Shown here: piece after piece, positions 52,557 to 63,000 of the stretch
Layout of the letters: each line of letters starts with the position of its first letter
How positions within the stretch are numbered: position 1 is the first letter of the stretch
From: Candidatus Methylopumilus turicensis
Lineage (GTDB): Bacteria; Pseudomonadota; Gammaproteobacteria; Burkholderiales; Methylophilaceae
Direction: 5' to 3'
Length of the DNA: 64,000 nucleotides
Assembly (NCBI RefSeq): GCF_000953015.1
Contig: NZ_LN794158.1
Span: 434,001-498,000, forward strand
Program-made: the position numbers and the translations under genes
The notes under the pieces: generated by a model
What the model was told of the DNA's origin: nothing
The model's input: only the letters and a program-made list of their open reading frames with translations
Database searches by the model: none

Positions 52557-53303
52557 TTAGAGTTTTTTAAACGCATCTACATCAAACGCTTTACCTACAT
52601 CAGCATCAGACTCAACATCTGCGCCTAGTTTGTTAAGTTGCGCCATCACTTCCTGCAGTTTTAAATCTTGCGCGGCTGCATGATCAAGCAAAGCCTGAAT
52701 CGCTTTGGTCATCGGATCGTTTGCGTTGTCGCTAACAGCGTAAGCTGAAAAGCCAATTTTTTCTGCCATTTCATCGCGTTGTTTGTTGGTTTCTTGTTCA
52801 AGTATGCGAGCAGGGATACCAACTGCCGTCGCATTCTCAGGCACGTCTTTTACAACCACGGCATTAGAGCCAATCTTTGCACCTTTGCCAATCGTGATTG
52901 GGCCCAGCACTTTAGCACCCGCGCCAATGACTACGCCTTGTTCTAAGGTTGGGTGGCGTTTACCTTTGTTCCATGATGTACCCCCTAGCGTAATGCCGTG
53001 ATAAAGCGTGCAATCATCACCAATCACGGCGGTTTCCCCAATCACCACGCCCATGCCATGATCGATAAATACACGGCGACCAATGGTTGCCCCGGGATGA
53101 ATTTCAATCCCAGTCATCCAGCGGCTGATATGCGCAATAAAGCGAGCAAGCCAGAAAAAACGTTTACGCCAAATCCAATGGGATAAGCGATGAACAAGGA
53201 GGGCATGAACACCCGGATATGTGGTGATAATTTCCCAGTGCGTTCTTGCAGCAGGGTCACGCTCAAAGACAACTGAAATATCTTCTTTAATATGATCTAG
53301 CAT
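52557..53303 (-). CDS. cysE: serine O-acetyltransferase
   Basis: 248 residues: N-terminal helical domain ([17 protein letters not shown]) and a left-handed beta-helix of hexapeptide repeats ([44 protein letters not shown]). Makes O-acetylserine for cysteine synthesis, which feeds the nearby cysteine desulfurases. Placed with trmJ upstream as in many isc neighbourhoods. Confidence 0.95.
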   Translation of the reverse strand: MLDHIKEDISVVFERDPAARTHWEIITTYPGVHALLVHRLSHWIWRKRFFWLARFIAHISRWMTGIEIHPGATIGRRVFIDHGMGVVIGETAVIGDDCTLYHGITLGGTSWNKGKRHPTLEQGVVIGAGAKVLGPITIGKGAKIGSNAVVVKDVPENATAVGIPARILEQETNKQRDEMAEKIGFSAYAVSDNANDPMTKAIQALLDHAAAQDLKLQEVMAQLNKLGADVESDADVGKAFDVDAFKKL

Positions 53304-53308
53304 TGTTT

Positions 53309-54061
53309 TTACTCTTTATCGCTAAAGCTTCGTGGGTTTTGCGTGAGTTTTAATATACCACGCAAAATATTGACTTCTTCTTTTTCTAGATTTGCACGGG
53401 CGTAAATACGACGCACGCGTTGCATCAACTTTTTAGGTTCTTTCGGATTTAAAAAACCAACTTTAATGAGCGTTTCTTCTAAGTGTTGATAAAAGCCCTC
53501 CACTTCATCGCTGGTGGCTAGCGGTACTTTGTTTGCAGTATTTTCAATATTGCCTTCGCCTGATGCCATCCGTAATTCATAACACATGACTTGAACTGCC
53601 GCGGCGACGTTAAGTGATGAAAAGTCGGGGTTGGTCGGAATCATTGCCAATAATTGGCATAAATCCAACTCTCGATTAGAGAGTCCGCTCATCTCTGTGC
53701 CAAATACTAAAGCCACTGCTTGCTCTCCATGTGCAATGCTTGCTGCACGCATTGCCGCCTCGCGTGAGGAGATGAGTTCATGTGAAAGCTGGCGTTTGCG
53801 GGCGCTCATGCCAATTGCCACAGCACAGCCTTTTAAGGCATCCTCCAAGGTGTCACAAACGACTGCATTTTCAAGGAGATCAATTGCCCCACAAGCAAGC
53901 GCATTTGCTTCCTTGTCTGGAAAGTGTTTGGGCTGGACCAAATAGAGCTGAGTCAGACCCATGGTTTTCATTGCACGTGCTGTTGAGCCAATATTGCCCG
54001 GGTGGCTGGTTTGGCAGAGCACAATGCGAAAATTATTTAGTAAGTTAAGTTTGGAAGTCAT
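53309..54061 (-). CDS. trmJ: tRNA (cytidine/uridine-32-2'-O)-methyltransferase TrmJ
   Basis: SPOUT-class methyltransferase of about 250 residues. [26 protein letters not shown] at the start, then [16 protein letters not shown] and [20 protein letters not shown] in the knotted domain. An alternative start at 54073 adds four residues. Convergent with nothing; divergent from suhB across about 100 nt. Confidence 0.93.
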   Translation of the reverse strand: MTSKLNLLNNFRIVLCQTSHPGNIGSTARAMKTMGLTQLYLVQPKHFPDKEANALACGAIDLLENAVVCDTLEDALKGCAVAIGMSARKRQLSHELISSREAAMRAASIAHGEQAVALVFGTEMSGLSNRELDLCQLLAMIPTNPDFSSLNVAAAVQVMCYELRMASGEGNIENTANKVPLATSDEVEGFYQHLEETLIKVGFLNPKEPKKLMQRVRRIYARANLEKEEVNILRGILKLTQNPRSFSDKE

Positions 54062-54167
54062 GGCATAAAGCATTAAAATGTTATTTTAACAGCTCTTTAA
54101 TCATGCCTCATGTAGTTTTAATCTACAGATGTCCTTAATCGACATCAGGCAACAATGGAAAACACAC

Positions 54168-54992
54168 ATGCATCCAATGCTAACGAATGCGGTAAAAGCC
54201 GCGCGCCTTGCTGGCACCATCATCAATCGCGCCTCTCAAGATGTAGGTTCGATTAAAGTACACAGTAAAAATTACAACGACTTTGTCAGCGAAGTTGACC
54301 ATGCGGCTGAGCGTGCAATTATTGAAACACTCCAAGCGCTTTATCCCGATCATGGATTTATTGGTGAAGAAAGTGGCCATGACCGAGTGGACGCCGAACA
54401 TGTTTGGATTATCGATCCGTTGGATGGCACAACCAACTTCTTGCATGGTTTTGAGCAATACTCCGTGTCGATTGCTTTAATGAGTCGTGGTCAATTAGAG
54501 CAAGCAGTTGTGTTTGACCCCAGTCGTAACGATTTATTTACCGCAACGCGTGGTCGAGGTGCTTTTTTAAACGACAAACGTATCCGTGTGAGCAACCGTG
54601 CCAAACTCCAAAGCTCGATGATAGGCACTGGTTTTCCATTCCGTGATTTTAAGCACCTAGATACCTACCTTGGCATGTTCAAAGACATGATTAAGAATAC
54701 GGCAGGTCTTCGCCGCCCTGGATCAGCTGCGCTTGATTTAGCTTATGTGGCCGCTGGCTGGTTTGATGGCTTCTGGGAAATCGGTTTGTCTAAATGGGAT
54801 ATTGCCGCAGGCGCATTATTGGTGCAAGAGGCGGGGGGTATTGTGGGCGACTTTGAAGGAAATGAAACTTGGATAGACACCGGCAATATCGTGGCGGGCA
54901 ATCCGAAAGTTTTCGCACAAATGTTACAAGTATTAGCGCCACATTTAACCGATGAATTAAAGTCAAAATACCAAGCAGTTATTTCTGAATAG
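54168..54992 (+). CDS. suhB: inositol-1-monophosphatase / NusA-associated SuhB
   Basis: 274 residues from the ATG at 54168 (MHPMLTNAV), which matches the SuhB N-terminus; an in-frame ATG at 54129 is less likely. Metal-binding motifs are present: GEESGH, IDPLDGTTNFLHG and SKWDIAAGALLVQEAGG. In E. coli SuhB also takes part in rRNA antitermination complexes. Confidence 0.94.
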   Translation: MHPMLTNAVKAARLAGTIINRASQDVGSIKVHSKNYNDFVSEVDHAAERAIIETLQALYPDHGFIGEESGHDRVDAEHVWIIDPLDGTTNFLHGFEQYSVSIALMSRGQLEQAVVFDPSRNDLFTATRGRGAFLNDKRIRVSNRAKLQSSMIGTGFPFRDFKHLDTYLGMFKDMIKNTAGLRRPGSAALDLAYVAAGWFDGFWEIGLSKWDIAAGALLVQEAGGIVGDFEGNETWIDTGNIVAGNPKVFAQMLQVLAPHLTDELKSKYQAVISE

Positions 54993-55019
54993 TCAACATT
55001 GAACACCAAAGGTAGCGCG

Positions 55020-55904
55020 ATGAAAAAAGTGACGAAAGCGGTTTTTCCAGTAGCGGGTTTAGGCACACGTTTTTTGCCGGCGACCAAAGCAAATCCAAAA
55101 GAGATGTTGCCGATTATTGATAAACCGCTTATTCAATATGCGGTGGAAGAGGCGATTGATGCCGGCATTACCGATTTAATTTTTATTATCGGTCGTAATA
55201 AACGTGCCATTCCAGATCATTTTGATATGGCTTACGAATTGGAAAACGAGCTTGAGCGTAACGGTAAAACAGAGCTGCTTAAAATCGTTCAAAACATTAT
55301 TCCTAAACATGTGAATTGTATTTATATTCGTCAAGCACAAGCATTGGGCTTAGGCCACGCAGTGCGTATTGCAAGACCAGTAGTGAATGATGAGCCATTT
55401 GCGGTGCTATTAGCTGATGACTTGCTTGACGGCAATGTGCCTGTGATGAAGCAAATGGTCGATGCTTATGATTACTACCGCTGTTCATTGTTAGGTGTAC
55501 AGAATGTGCCACGCGAGCAAACCAAGAGTTACGGTATTGTCGCTACAACACCAGTCAATGAACAAATCGAGCAGGTATCAGGCATTGTAGAAAAACCAAA
55601 ACCAGAAGATGCGCCATCTACACTCGGCGTAGTAGGTCGTTATATTTTAACGCCAAGAATTTTTCATCATTTGGATAATGTAAAACCTGGTGCTGGTGGT
55701 GAAATTCAATTAACGGACGGTATTTCAGCGCTATTGGCTGAAGAGCAAATCTTGGCTTACCGATACGACGGAGTTCGTTATGATTGCGGCTCTAAAGCGG
55801 GCTATATGGAGGCGACAGTGCGTTTAGGTTTACGCCATCCTGAGGTTGGTGCAGACTTTAAGAAGTTGCTAGAGAAGATTGTGAATGAAGAAAAGTTTAA
55901 GTAA
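55020..55904 (+). CDS. galU: UTP-glucose-1-phosphate uridylyltransferase
   Basis: 294 residues from ATG 55020 (AAGGT upstream). Nucleotidyltransferase core [29 protein letters not shown], and [10 protein letters not shown]. Produces UDP-glucose, a possible donor for the GT4 lipid glycosyltransferases in this window and for LPS/exopolysaccharide. Starts 27 nt after suhB. Confidence 0.95.
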   Translation: MKKVTKAVFPVAGLGTRFLPATKANPKEMLPIIDKPLIQYAVEEAIDAGITDLIFIIGRNKRAIPDHFDMAYELENELERNGKTELLKIVQNIIPKHVNCIYIRQAQALGLGHAVRIARPVVNDEPFAVLLADDLLDGNVPVMKQMVDAYDYYRCSLLGVQNVPREQTKSYGIVATTPVNEQIEQVSGIVEKPKPEDAPSTLGVVGRYILTPRIFHHLDNVKPGAGGEIQLTDGISALLAEEQILAYRYDGVRYDCGSKAGYMEATVRLGLRHPEVGADFKKLLEKIVNEEKFK

Positions 55905-55920
55905 ATGCGTTTTTGAATTG

Positions 55921-56001
55921 AAAATCCCCATGGCGTGTGAATAATCTGCTTTAGCGGATATATTCCACGGACAAGACCCTTGCGGTCTGCTGGGATTTTT
56001 T
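55921..56001. ncRNA. three-way-junction RNA structure / bidirectional terminator between galU and mqo
   Basis: Closing stem AAAATCCC (55921-55928) with GGGATTTT (55992-55999). Inside are a long hairpin at 55935-55968 (GTGTGAATAATCTGC / GCGGATATATTCCAC, TTTA loop, single bulges) and a second hairpin at 55974-55988 (AGACC-CTTGC-GGTCT). T-rich tails occur on both strands. Acts at least as a terminator for the convergent genes; a separate RNA function is only a possibility. Confidence 0.6.
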
Positions 56002-56005
56002 ATGT

Positions 56006-57484
56006 CTATTTTTTAAGATCGAGTGTTGCGAGTGTTCTTTTTCTAACTTCTTTGAGAAGCTCTGCATCATCAATGAGGGACTGTCCATAGGATGGCACCA
56101 TCGTCCGCATCTTTGCTTTCCATTCTTGCGTTTGCACGCGGTCACTAAAACAGCGCTTAATGACTTCGGTCATCGCTTGCACTGAAGTTGACGCGCCTGG
56201 TGAAGCACCTAATAAAGCAGCAATCGAGCCATCTTTAGCCGTCACAATTTCAGTGCCAAACTCTAATTTCCCGCCTTTTTTATGACAGTTTTTAATGATT
56301 TGGACACGTTGACCAGCGGTGGCTAAATGCCAGTCTTCGGTTTTGGCGTTTGGGAAATATTGCTTCAAAGCATCTAAACGTTTAGCCGGTGATTGAAATA
56401 CTTCGCCAATTAAATAGCGGGTTAAATCCATATTGCGCAAACCAGCCCATGTCATCGACTTCATATTGTTGAGCTTGAATGATTTTACTAAGTCCAGTAA
56501 AGAGCCTTTTTTGAGGAACTTAGTGGTAAATCCTGCATACGGGCCAAACAATAAAGCGGGTTCACCATCAATAATGCGGGTATCTAAGTGCGGTACAGAC
56601 ATTGGCGGTGCCCCGATGGCGGCCTTGCCATACACTTTTGCATTGTGTTCTTTAATGATGTCAGGATTTTTGCATACTAGCCACAAGCCACTCACAGGAA
56701 AGCCGCCGTAACCTTTGCTTTCGGGAATGCGTGATTTTTGTAGTAGCGGTAATGCGCCGCCGCCAGCCCCTAAAAATACAAATTTAGCTTTAATGGTATG
56801 TGATTTTTTATTGTTTAAATCATGCACGCCAACATGCCAGATGCCACGTTTGTCTTGCTTAAGTCGTCGCACACTGTGGCTGAGTTTTAACTCAAAATCA
56901 TTTTGTTTTTGAAGGTGTGAAATTAAGCCGCGCGTTAGTGCACCAAAATCTACATCGGTGCCGTAATCAATACGGGTGGCTGCAACAGCTTGATTGTCAC
57001 GGCCTTCCATAATTAATGGCATCCATTGCTTGAGCTTACTTACGTCCTCGCTGTACTCCATATCCTGGAATAAAGGATGTTGACTCAAGCCATCAAAGCG
57101 TTTTTTCAGAAAAGCGACATTATCTTGCCCCCAAACAAAGCTGAGATGCGGTGTTGGGTTGATAAAATCTTTGGCTTTTAAAATGTTTTGTTCGACTAAA
57201 TAAGACCAAAACTGTAGTGACTCTTCAAAAGCAGCATTGATGTTGAGCGCACGGTTAATCGCAACGCTGCCATCAGCATTTTGTGGGGTGTAATTAAGTT
57301 CACAATAGCCTGCGTGACCTGTTCCAGCATTGTTCCAGCCATCGGAGCTTTCTCCCGCGATTTTGGGTAAACGCTCAACGATGTTAATCGACAAATTGGG
57401 GTCGAGCTCTTTTAGCATAGCCGCTAGTGTTGCGCTCATGACGCCTGCGCCCACTAATAAAACATCGACTTGCTGATTTGACAT
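56006..57484 (-). CDS. mqo: malate:quinone oxidoreductase
   Basis: 492 residues, FAD-dependent peripheral membrane enzyme oxidising malate to oxaloacetate with electron transfer to quinone. FAD-binding N-terminus VDVLLVGAGVMSATLAAML, then NNAGTGHAGYCELNYTPQ; the C-terminal part includes LLGASPGASTSVQAM. It would regenerate oxaloacetate for the adjacent methylcitrate synthase. Confidence 0.95.
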   Translation of the reverse strand: MSNQQVDVLLVGAGVMSATLAAMLKELDPNLSINIVERLPKIAGESSDGWNNAGTGHAGYCELNYTPQNADGSVAINRALNINAAFEESLQFWSYLVEQNILKAKDFINPTPHLSFVWGQDNVAFLKKRFDGLSQHPLFQDMEYSEDVSKLKQWMPLIMEGRDNQAVAATRIDYGTDVDFGALTRGLISHLQKQNDFELKLSHSVRRLKQDKRGIWHVGVHDLNNKKSHTIKAKFVFLGAGGGALPLLQKSRIPESKGYGGFPVSGLWLVCKNPDIIKEHNAKVYGKAAIGAPPMSVPHLDTRIIDGEPALLFGPYAGFTTKFLKKGSLLDLVKSFKLNNMKSMTWAGLRNMDLTRYLIGEVFQSPAKRLDALKQYFPNAKTEDWHLATAGQRVQIIKNCHKKGGKLEFGTEIVTAKDGSIAALLGASPGASTSVQAMTEVIKRCFSDRVQTQEWKAKMRTMVPSYGQSLIDDAELLKEVRKRTLATLDLKK

Positions 57485-57587
57485 GAATGCTTGCCTATTT
57501 TGATTAAAAATCGCGCTTTATATCTAGTCGCTCGGTCAGCATGATAAGCGTGAATGCGCTTGATGTAAATTGCTATGCCTGACATGC

Positions 57588-57610
57588 AGATGGGGCAAAG
57601 CGCCCCATCT
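57588..57610. repeat. hairpin between acs and mqo
   Basis: agatggggc-aaagc-gccccatct pairs over about 9 bp. No T-run follows on either strand, so its role is unclear. Confidence 0.6.
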
Positions 57611-57636
57611 TGGTTGATTGCTTTTTTGACTGAAAA

Positions 57637-57678
57637 TTAAGTGATGCTTTGTTTCAGCTGTTCAAGAATCGCTGGATT
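57637..57678 (-). pseudogene. detached duplicate of the acs 3' end
   Basis: Minus-strand codons read [13 protein letters not shown]-stop; the intact acs ends [13 protein letters not shown]-stop. Nine consecutive residues are identical while the codons differ only at synonymous positions (for example CTT vs TTA, CAG vs CAA, CTG vs CTC). This looks like the tail of a former diverged acs paralogue. Confidence 0.75.
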
Positions 57679-57734
57679 TTGGCTTCGGCCGCTTTGCTTA
57701 ACATCGCTACGCGAGTTAGCCTGCGTCGAAATCC
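57674..57734. repeat. 61-nt imperfect palindrome (element A) downstream of acs
   Basis: Runs from GGATTTT to GAAATCC, with arms ggcttcggccgctttgcttaac and gttagcctgcgtcg. It separates acs from its detached tail copy. Architecture like element B in the isc operon. Confidence 0.5.
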
Positions 57735-57752
57735 TGCGTTTCTGAGCAGTCA

Positions 57753-59732
57753 TTAATTAATGACCTCTTTGAGTTGTTCTAAAATCGCTGGATTTTCTAA
57801 AGTCGAAATATCCGAGGTAATCTCTTCACCTCTTGCCAAGCTCCGCAATAAGCGACGCATGATTTTCCCTGAGCGTGTTTTAGGCAAATTATCTCCAAAG
57901 CGAATGTCGTCAGGTTTTGCAATAGGTCCGATTTCTTTGCCAACCCATTCACGTAATTCGGCAATCATTTTTTTAGCTTCATCACCTTCTGGTCGTTTGC
58001 CTTTAAGTACCACATAAGCGACGATCGATTCTCCTTTGATGTCATGCGGTCTGCCCACAACTGCAGCTTCAGCTACTAATGGATTCGCTACCAACGCAGA
58101 CTCAATTTCCATCGTGCCTAGGCGGTGACCAGAAACATTCAGTACATCATCAATACGGCCCATGATCGTGAAGTAGCCAGTTTCTGCATCGCGAATTGCA
58201 CCATCGCCAGCGAGATAAAGCTTCCCACCCAAATCTTCTGGGAAATAGGATTTTACATAGCGTTCATCGTCATTCCATATCGTCCGAATCATCGAAGGCC
58301 ACGGACGTTTAATCACCATCAAGCCCCCAGTACCCCAAGGCACATCTTTACCTGTTTCATCCACAACATCTGCTTGAATGCCAGGAAAGGGTAAAGTGCA
58401 AGAACCTGGGATAAGTGGTGTGACACCTGGCAGCGGCGTAATCACGTGCCCACCTGTTTCCGTTTGCCAAAATGTATCCATGATAGGGCAATGATTATTG
58501 CCCACTTCTTCGTAATACCACATCCAAGCCTCTGGATTGATAGGCTCGCCCACTGAACCCAATAAACGTAAGCTACTTAAATCATATTGTTTCGGATGAA
58601 GTTCAGGGTTGGTGCTTGAAGACTTAATCAATGACCGAATGGCAGTTGGTGCTGTGTAGAAAATGCTGACTTTATGGGCCGCAATCATGCGCCAGAAGCG
58701 TGCTGCATCTGGGTAGGTTGGAATGCCCTCAAATACCACCTGCGTCACGCCTAAAGCTAATGGGCCGTAGGCTACATAGCTATGTCCTGTAATCCAACCC
58801 ACATCTGCAGTACACCAAAAGACGTCTTTCTCATTGGCATCAAAGGTCCAGCGCATGGTGTTCATGGCATGGAGTAAATACCCGGCTGATGAATGTTGAA
58901 CACCTTTTGGTTTGCCTGTAGAGCCGGAGGTGTAGAGTAAGAATAGGGGGTGTTCTGCATTGACATAAACAGGCTCACAAGTGTTGGCTTGGCCCTCGAT
59001 TAAATCGTCCCACCAAATGTCACGACTATTAAAATCAATCGCTAAACCAGTACGTTTATATACGATGACTTTTTCAACGCTTTCACAACCTGGCATTGTG
59101 AGCGCTTCGTCAACAGCAGATTTTAATGGCAATGCTTTGCCGCCACGGAATTGGCCATCAGCAGTAATGACTGCACGAGCGCCTGTATCTTGAATGCGCT
59201 CTTGTAAGCTTTTTGATGAAAAACCACCGAATACCACCGAATGTGTTAAGCCTAAACGAGCGCAAGCTTGCATCGCGACAATCGCTTCGACGCCCATCGG
59301 TAAGTAAATAATGACGCGGTCACCTGTATTGAATTTTAGGGACTTCAGGCCGTTGGCTAGTTTACAAACGCGGTGATATAATTCCTGGTAAGTCACATGG
59401 CTGACACTACCGTCATCTGCTTCAAAAATAATGGCAGTTTGGTTAGCGCGTGTCGCTAAGTGGCGGTCAAGACAGTTGTAAGAAACATTAAGCTCACCGT
59501 CACCAAACCAGCGATAAAAAGGCGCGTTAGACTCATCTAGTGTTTGGGAGAAAGGCTTTTTCCAGTCAAGCAATTCACTCGCAAGTTCAGCCCAAAAACC
59601 TTCATAGTCGTCACCTGCTTTTTTACAAAGGGCTTTATACTCAGCCATGCCTTTTACTGCGGCATTGGCTTGTAGCTGTTCACTCGGCTTGAAAACCCGT
59701 GTTTCATGCATCACTGATTCGATAGAACTCAT
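57753..59732 (-). CDS. acs: acetyl-CoA synthetase (acyl-CoA ligase)
   Basis: 659 residues from ATG 59732, preceded by GGGAG. AMP-forming ligase: P-loop [28 protein letters not shown], a [10 protein letters not shown] core and the C-terminal catalytic lysine in [11 protein letters not shown]. Activates acetate; in this methylcitrate-cycle context it may also serve propionate, but a PrpE identity cannot be decided by eye. It is the third gene of the prpC-prpD::acnB-acs run. Confidence 0.93.
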   Translation of the reverse strand: MSSIESVMHETRVFKPSEQLQANAAVKGMAEYKALCKKAGDDYEGFWAELASELLDWKKPFSQTLDESNAPFYRWFGDGELNVSYNCLDRHLATRANQTAIIFEADDGSVSHVTYQELYHRVCKLANGLKSLKFNTGDRVIIYLPMGVEAIVAMQACARLGLTHSVVFGGFSSKSLQERIQDTGARAVITADGQFRGGKALPLKSAVDEALTMPGCESVEKVIVYKRTGLAIDFNSRDIWWDDLIEGQANTCEPVYVNAEHPLFLLYTSGSTGKPKGVQHSSAGYLLHAMNTMRWTFDANEKDVFWCTADVGWITGHSYVAYGPLALGVTQVVFEGIPTYPDAARFWRMIAAHKVSIFYTAPTAIRSLIKSSSTNPELHPKQYDLSSLRLLGSVGEPINPEAWMWYYEEVGNNHCPIMDTFWQTETGGHVITPLPGVTPLIPGSCTLPFPGIQADVVDETGKDVPWGTGGLMVIKRPWPSMIRTIWNDDERYVKSYFPEDLGGKLYLAGDGAIRDAETGYFTIMGRIDDVLNVSGHRLGTMEIESALVANPLVAEAAVVGRPHDIKGESIVAYVVLKGKRPEGDEAKKMIAELREWVGKEIGPIAKPDDIRFGDNLPKTRSGKIMRRLLRSLARGEEITSDISTLENPAILEQLKEVIN

Positions 59733-59797
59733 CCTTACTCCCACTGATGTTTTATTATTATTGTGATGATTTAAAAATTATTGTTTTAAAAGTAGAG

Positions 59798-60003
59798 CTA
59801 AACTGCCGCGCCAGCATTAATTGCGATGATTTTTTTGCCAGCACTCATCACCATATTAGTTTTGTACTCATCCATCAAATTGAAGTTGAGGTACTGATAG
59901 ATTTGCGCGTGATGTTGGCTGATGGTGTCGCCCACGACTTGCAAGTACTCTGCCGTTGTTGGCAAGCGCCCTAGTTTGGCACACACCGCAGCGAGTTCTG
60001 CAG
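59798..60003 (-). pseudogene. out-of-frame C-terminal remnant of aconitase B
   Basis: In a different frame from the fusion gene, the minus strand reads SAELAAVCAKLGRLPTTAEY and on to YLNFNLMDEY and INAGAAV-stop. This is the normal end of an AcnB protein. It is separated from the last in-frame residues (NQARVADKA) by only 5 nt, whereas about 23 residues are expected. Confidence 0.85.
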
Positions 60004-60006
60004 AGC

Positions 60007-63000
60007 CTAGGCTTTGTCTGCGACTCTGGCTTGGTTGCCCATACACAAAGAACATCCAGGCACTTCAGTTCTCGCCCCTGCGATCCCAAAGGTCGAGTAA
60101 ACCCCTTCATCACGCAGCTGTGCTTCGTCCATTCTTGTCGGTGGTGCAATCCATAATCTGGTTGGAATAGCGCCTTGACCTTCTAATACTTTGGCAGCTG
60201 CGCGGTAATGACCGATATTGGTCATACAGCTACCGATAAAGACTTCATCAATCTTGTCGTTTTGCACTGCAGACAGTGGCTTGATGTCATCAGGATCGTT
60301 CGGACACGCCACCAGCGGTTCTTTGATTTGGTTTAAATCAATCTCAAAGATGTGTGCATATTCTGCATCCGCATCTGGTTCGAGTAGCTGCGGATTCGCG
60401 AGCCAAGCTTCCATGGCTTCAATACGGCGCTTGAGTGTACGTGCATCTTCATAATCATGATCGATCATGTTTTGCATGAGCACGATGTTGGACTTTAAAA
60501 ACTCGATGACGGGTTCTTTGTTTAAGCGCACGGTACAGCCGTTGGCTGAACGTTCAGCAGAAGCATCAGCAAACTCAAAGGCTTGTTCGACCTTCAGGTC
60601 AGGTAAGCCTTCAATCTCGAGTACGCGGCCGTTAAAGACGTTCTTCTTGCCTTTCTTATCGGTCGTGAGTTCACCAGCTTGAATGGCCACATAGGGAATC
60701 GCGTTCACTAAGTCTCGTAAAGTAATGCCAGGCTGCATCTCGCCTTTAAAGCGCACTAAGACTGATTCAGGCATATCAAGAGGCATCACCCCCATGGCCG
60801 CCGCAAAGGCGACTAAGCCTGAACCTGCTGGGAAGGAAATGCCAATGGGGAAACGGGTATGTGAGTCGCCCCCTGTGCCGACCGTATCGGGTAACACCAT
60901 ACGGTTAAGCCAAGAGTGGATCACGCCATCACCAGGACGCAGCGATACACCGCCACGGCTAGACATAAACTCAGGCAAGCTGTGTTGTAGCTTAATATCC
61001 ACAGGCTTAGGATAAGCGGCGGTATGACAGAAGCTTTGCATGACTAAGTCAGCGCTAAAGCCTAAGCAAGCGAGTTCTTTAAGTTCGTCACGGGTCATGC
61101 CGCCTGTGGTGTCTTGAGAGCCAACGGTGGTGGCTTTCGGTTCACAGTAAGTACCAGGACGTACACCTACGCCTTCAGGTAACCCACAAGCACGGCCCAC
61201 CATCTTCTGGGCAAGCGTATAACCCTTGCCAGTATCTTTAGGGGCAATGGGGTGAATGAAGAGATCTGATGGGGGTAAGCCTAATGTCGTGCGTGCATTC
61301 GTTGTTAAGCCACGCCCAATGATGAGGGGGATACGGCCGCCGGCTCGCACCTCATCGGCAATGGTGAGCGGTGCCATGTCGAAGGTGGCGAGGACGTCGC
61401 CTGCGTTTCCAGTATCTTGACTACCTGTATCTTTAGTAATGGTGCCTTGATACGGACGAATCACAATCACATCACCGGTATTGAGTTTGCTGACATCACA
61501 TTGAATCGGGAAAGCACCAGAGTCTTCTGCAGTGTTAAAGAAGATTGGGGCAATCTTACTGCCAATGACGATACCGCCAGTGCGTTTGTTTGGGATGTTA
61601 GGGATGTCATCACCCATATACCACTGTAATGAGTTAATCGCTGACTTGCGTGATGAACCAGTCCCCACCACATCACCCACATAAGCAAGTGGTAAGCCGT
61701 GTTTGGCTTTGAGCGCTTCGATCACACTTAACGCTTCTGGCATCTTGTTCACGAGCATCGCTTTGGCGTGCTGCGGGATATCAGGACGAGACCAAGCTTC
61801 TTGTGCAGGAGAGAGATCATCGGTATTGGTTTCACCAGCGACCTTAAACACCACCACACGGATTTCATCAGCAAGTTTAGGGCGTGCAGTAAACCATTCG
61901 CCAGCAGCCCAAGATTCAATGAGCTTCTTCGCATGGGCATTACCGGCCTTCATCTTGGTGGCGACATCATGATAAGCATCGAACATCAGGATGGTATGAG
62001 AAAGAATAGAACCCGCTTCAGCAGCGAGCGCAGCATCACTGCTATCGAGCAAAGCAACCAAAGCTTGAACGTTATAACCGCCCAACATGGTGCCGAGTAA
62101 CTTTACGGCATGATGGGGTGATACCAAAGCAGATTTGGCCACGCCCTTTGCTAAATCCGCTAAGAATGCCGCCTTCACATACGCTGCTTGATCCACCCCA
62201 GCAGGAATACGGTTCTCGAGTAAATCAACAAGCTCAGACGCATCGGATGAGTTGGCAGGCGTGACCTTCAGTAATTCAACAAGCAAAGCTACTTGCTCTG
62301 CAACGAATTCGTGAACTGGTGTGGCTTCCAATGTTTTTTGGTTCTCGCACACCGCCAAAATTGCCGCTTGTTGTTTCGCTGGGAAACGACGTGCCAAGTT
62401 GATTTTGAATTTTTTCACTAGCTCAGGAATGCCCTCACCGCGACGACGACGATGGCCAATTGGATATTCCACAGCGACATTGTCAGATTTAGAGCCATCT
62501 TTAAAGAACACTTGAATCGCATTCGCAATAGAACGTTTTTCAGGGTCTAAATAGTCCTTGGTGTATTCCGCCTTTTCCACGCATTGCATTTTTGCGCGCA
62601 GCGCATCAACGCGTGGGTCACCCGCAACATCATCTTCATAATCAGCTGCGGTGAGGTTGCCTTTTAATAGACCAATTGCGCTCATGTATTGAATACAGTG
62701 GTCACGGTCGGCTGGGTTCGCTAATGGACCTGTTTTATCAATGATGCGGATTGCAGATTCGTGCGTTGTAATCACGATTTTTTCAATTTGATCGATTTTT
62801 TCTAGTGTATTAATACGCTCCCCAATTTGTGGGTGCAGTGTTAACGCACATTCCACAGCGGTTTGTGCATGGAATTCTGCAGGGAACGAGATTTTGAACA
62901 ATACTTGTTCCATCACATAACTACCGTATGGACGTTGGAATTTGAATGGCTGACCTTTGAATGACACGTCATAAAAGCCCCAAGTTTTCGCTGTCAGTGC

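Noticed and set aside
57588-57610. Rho-independent terminator after acs
   Set aside because: The hairpin is good but lacks a T-tract on either strand.
59868-60149. Other minus-strand and plus-strand frames overlapping the aconitase 3' end
   Set aside because: Shadows of the damaged acnB; only the frame containing SAELAAVCAKLG resembles the real protein.
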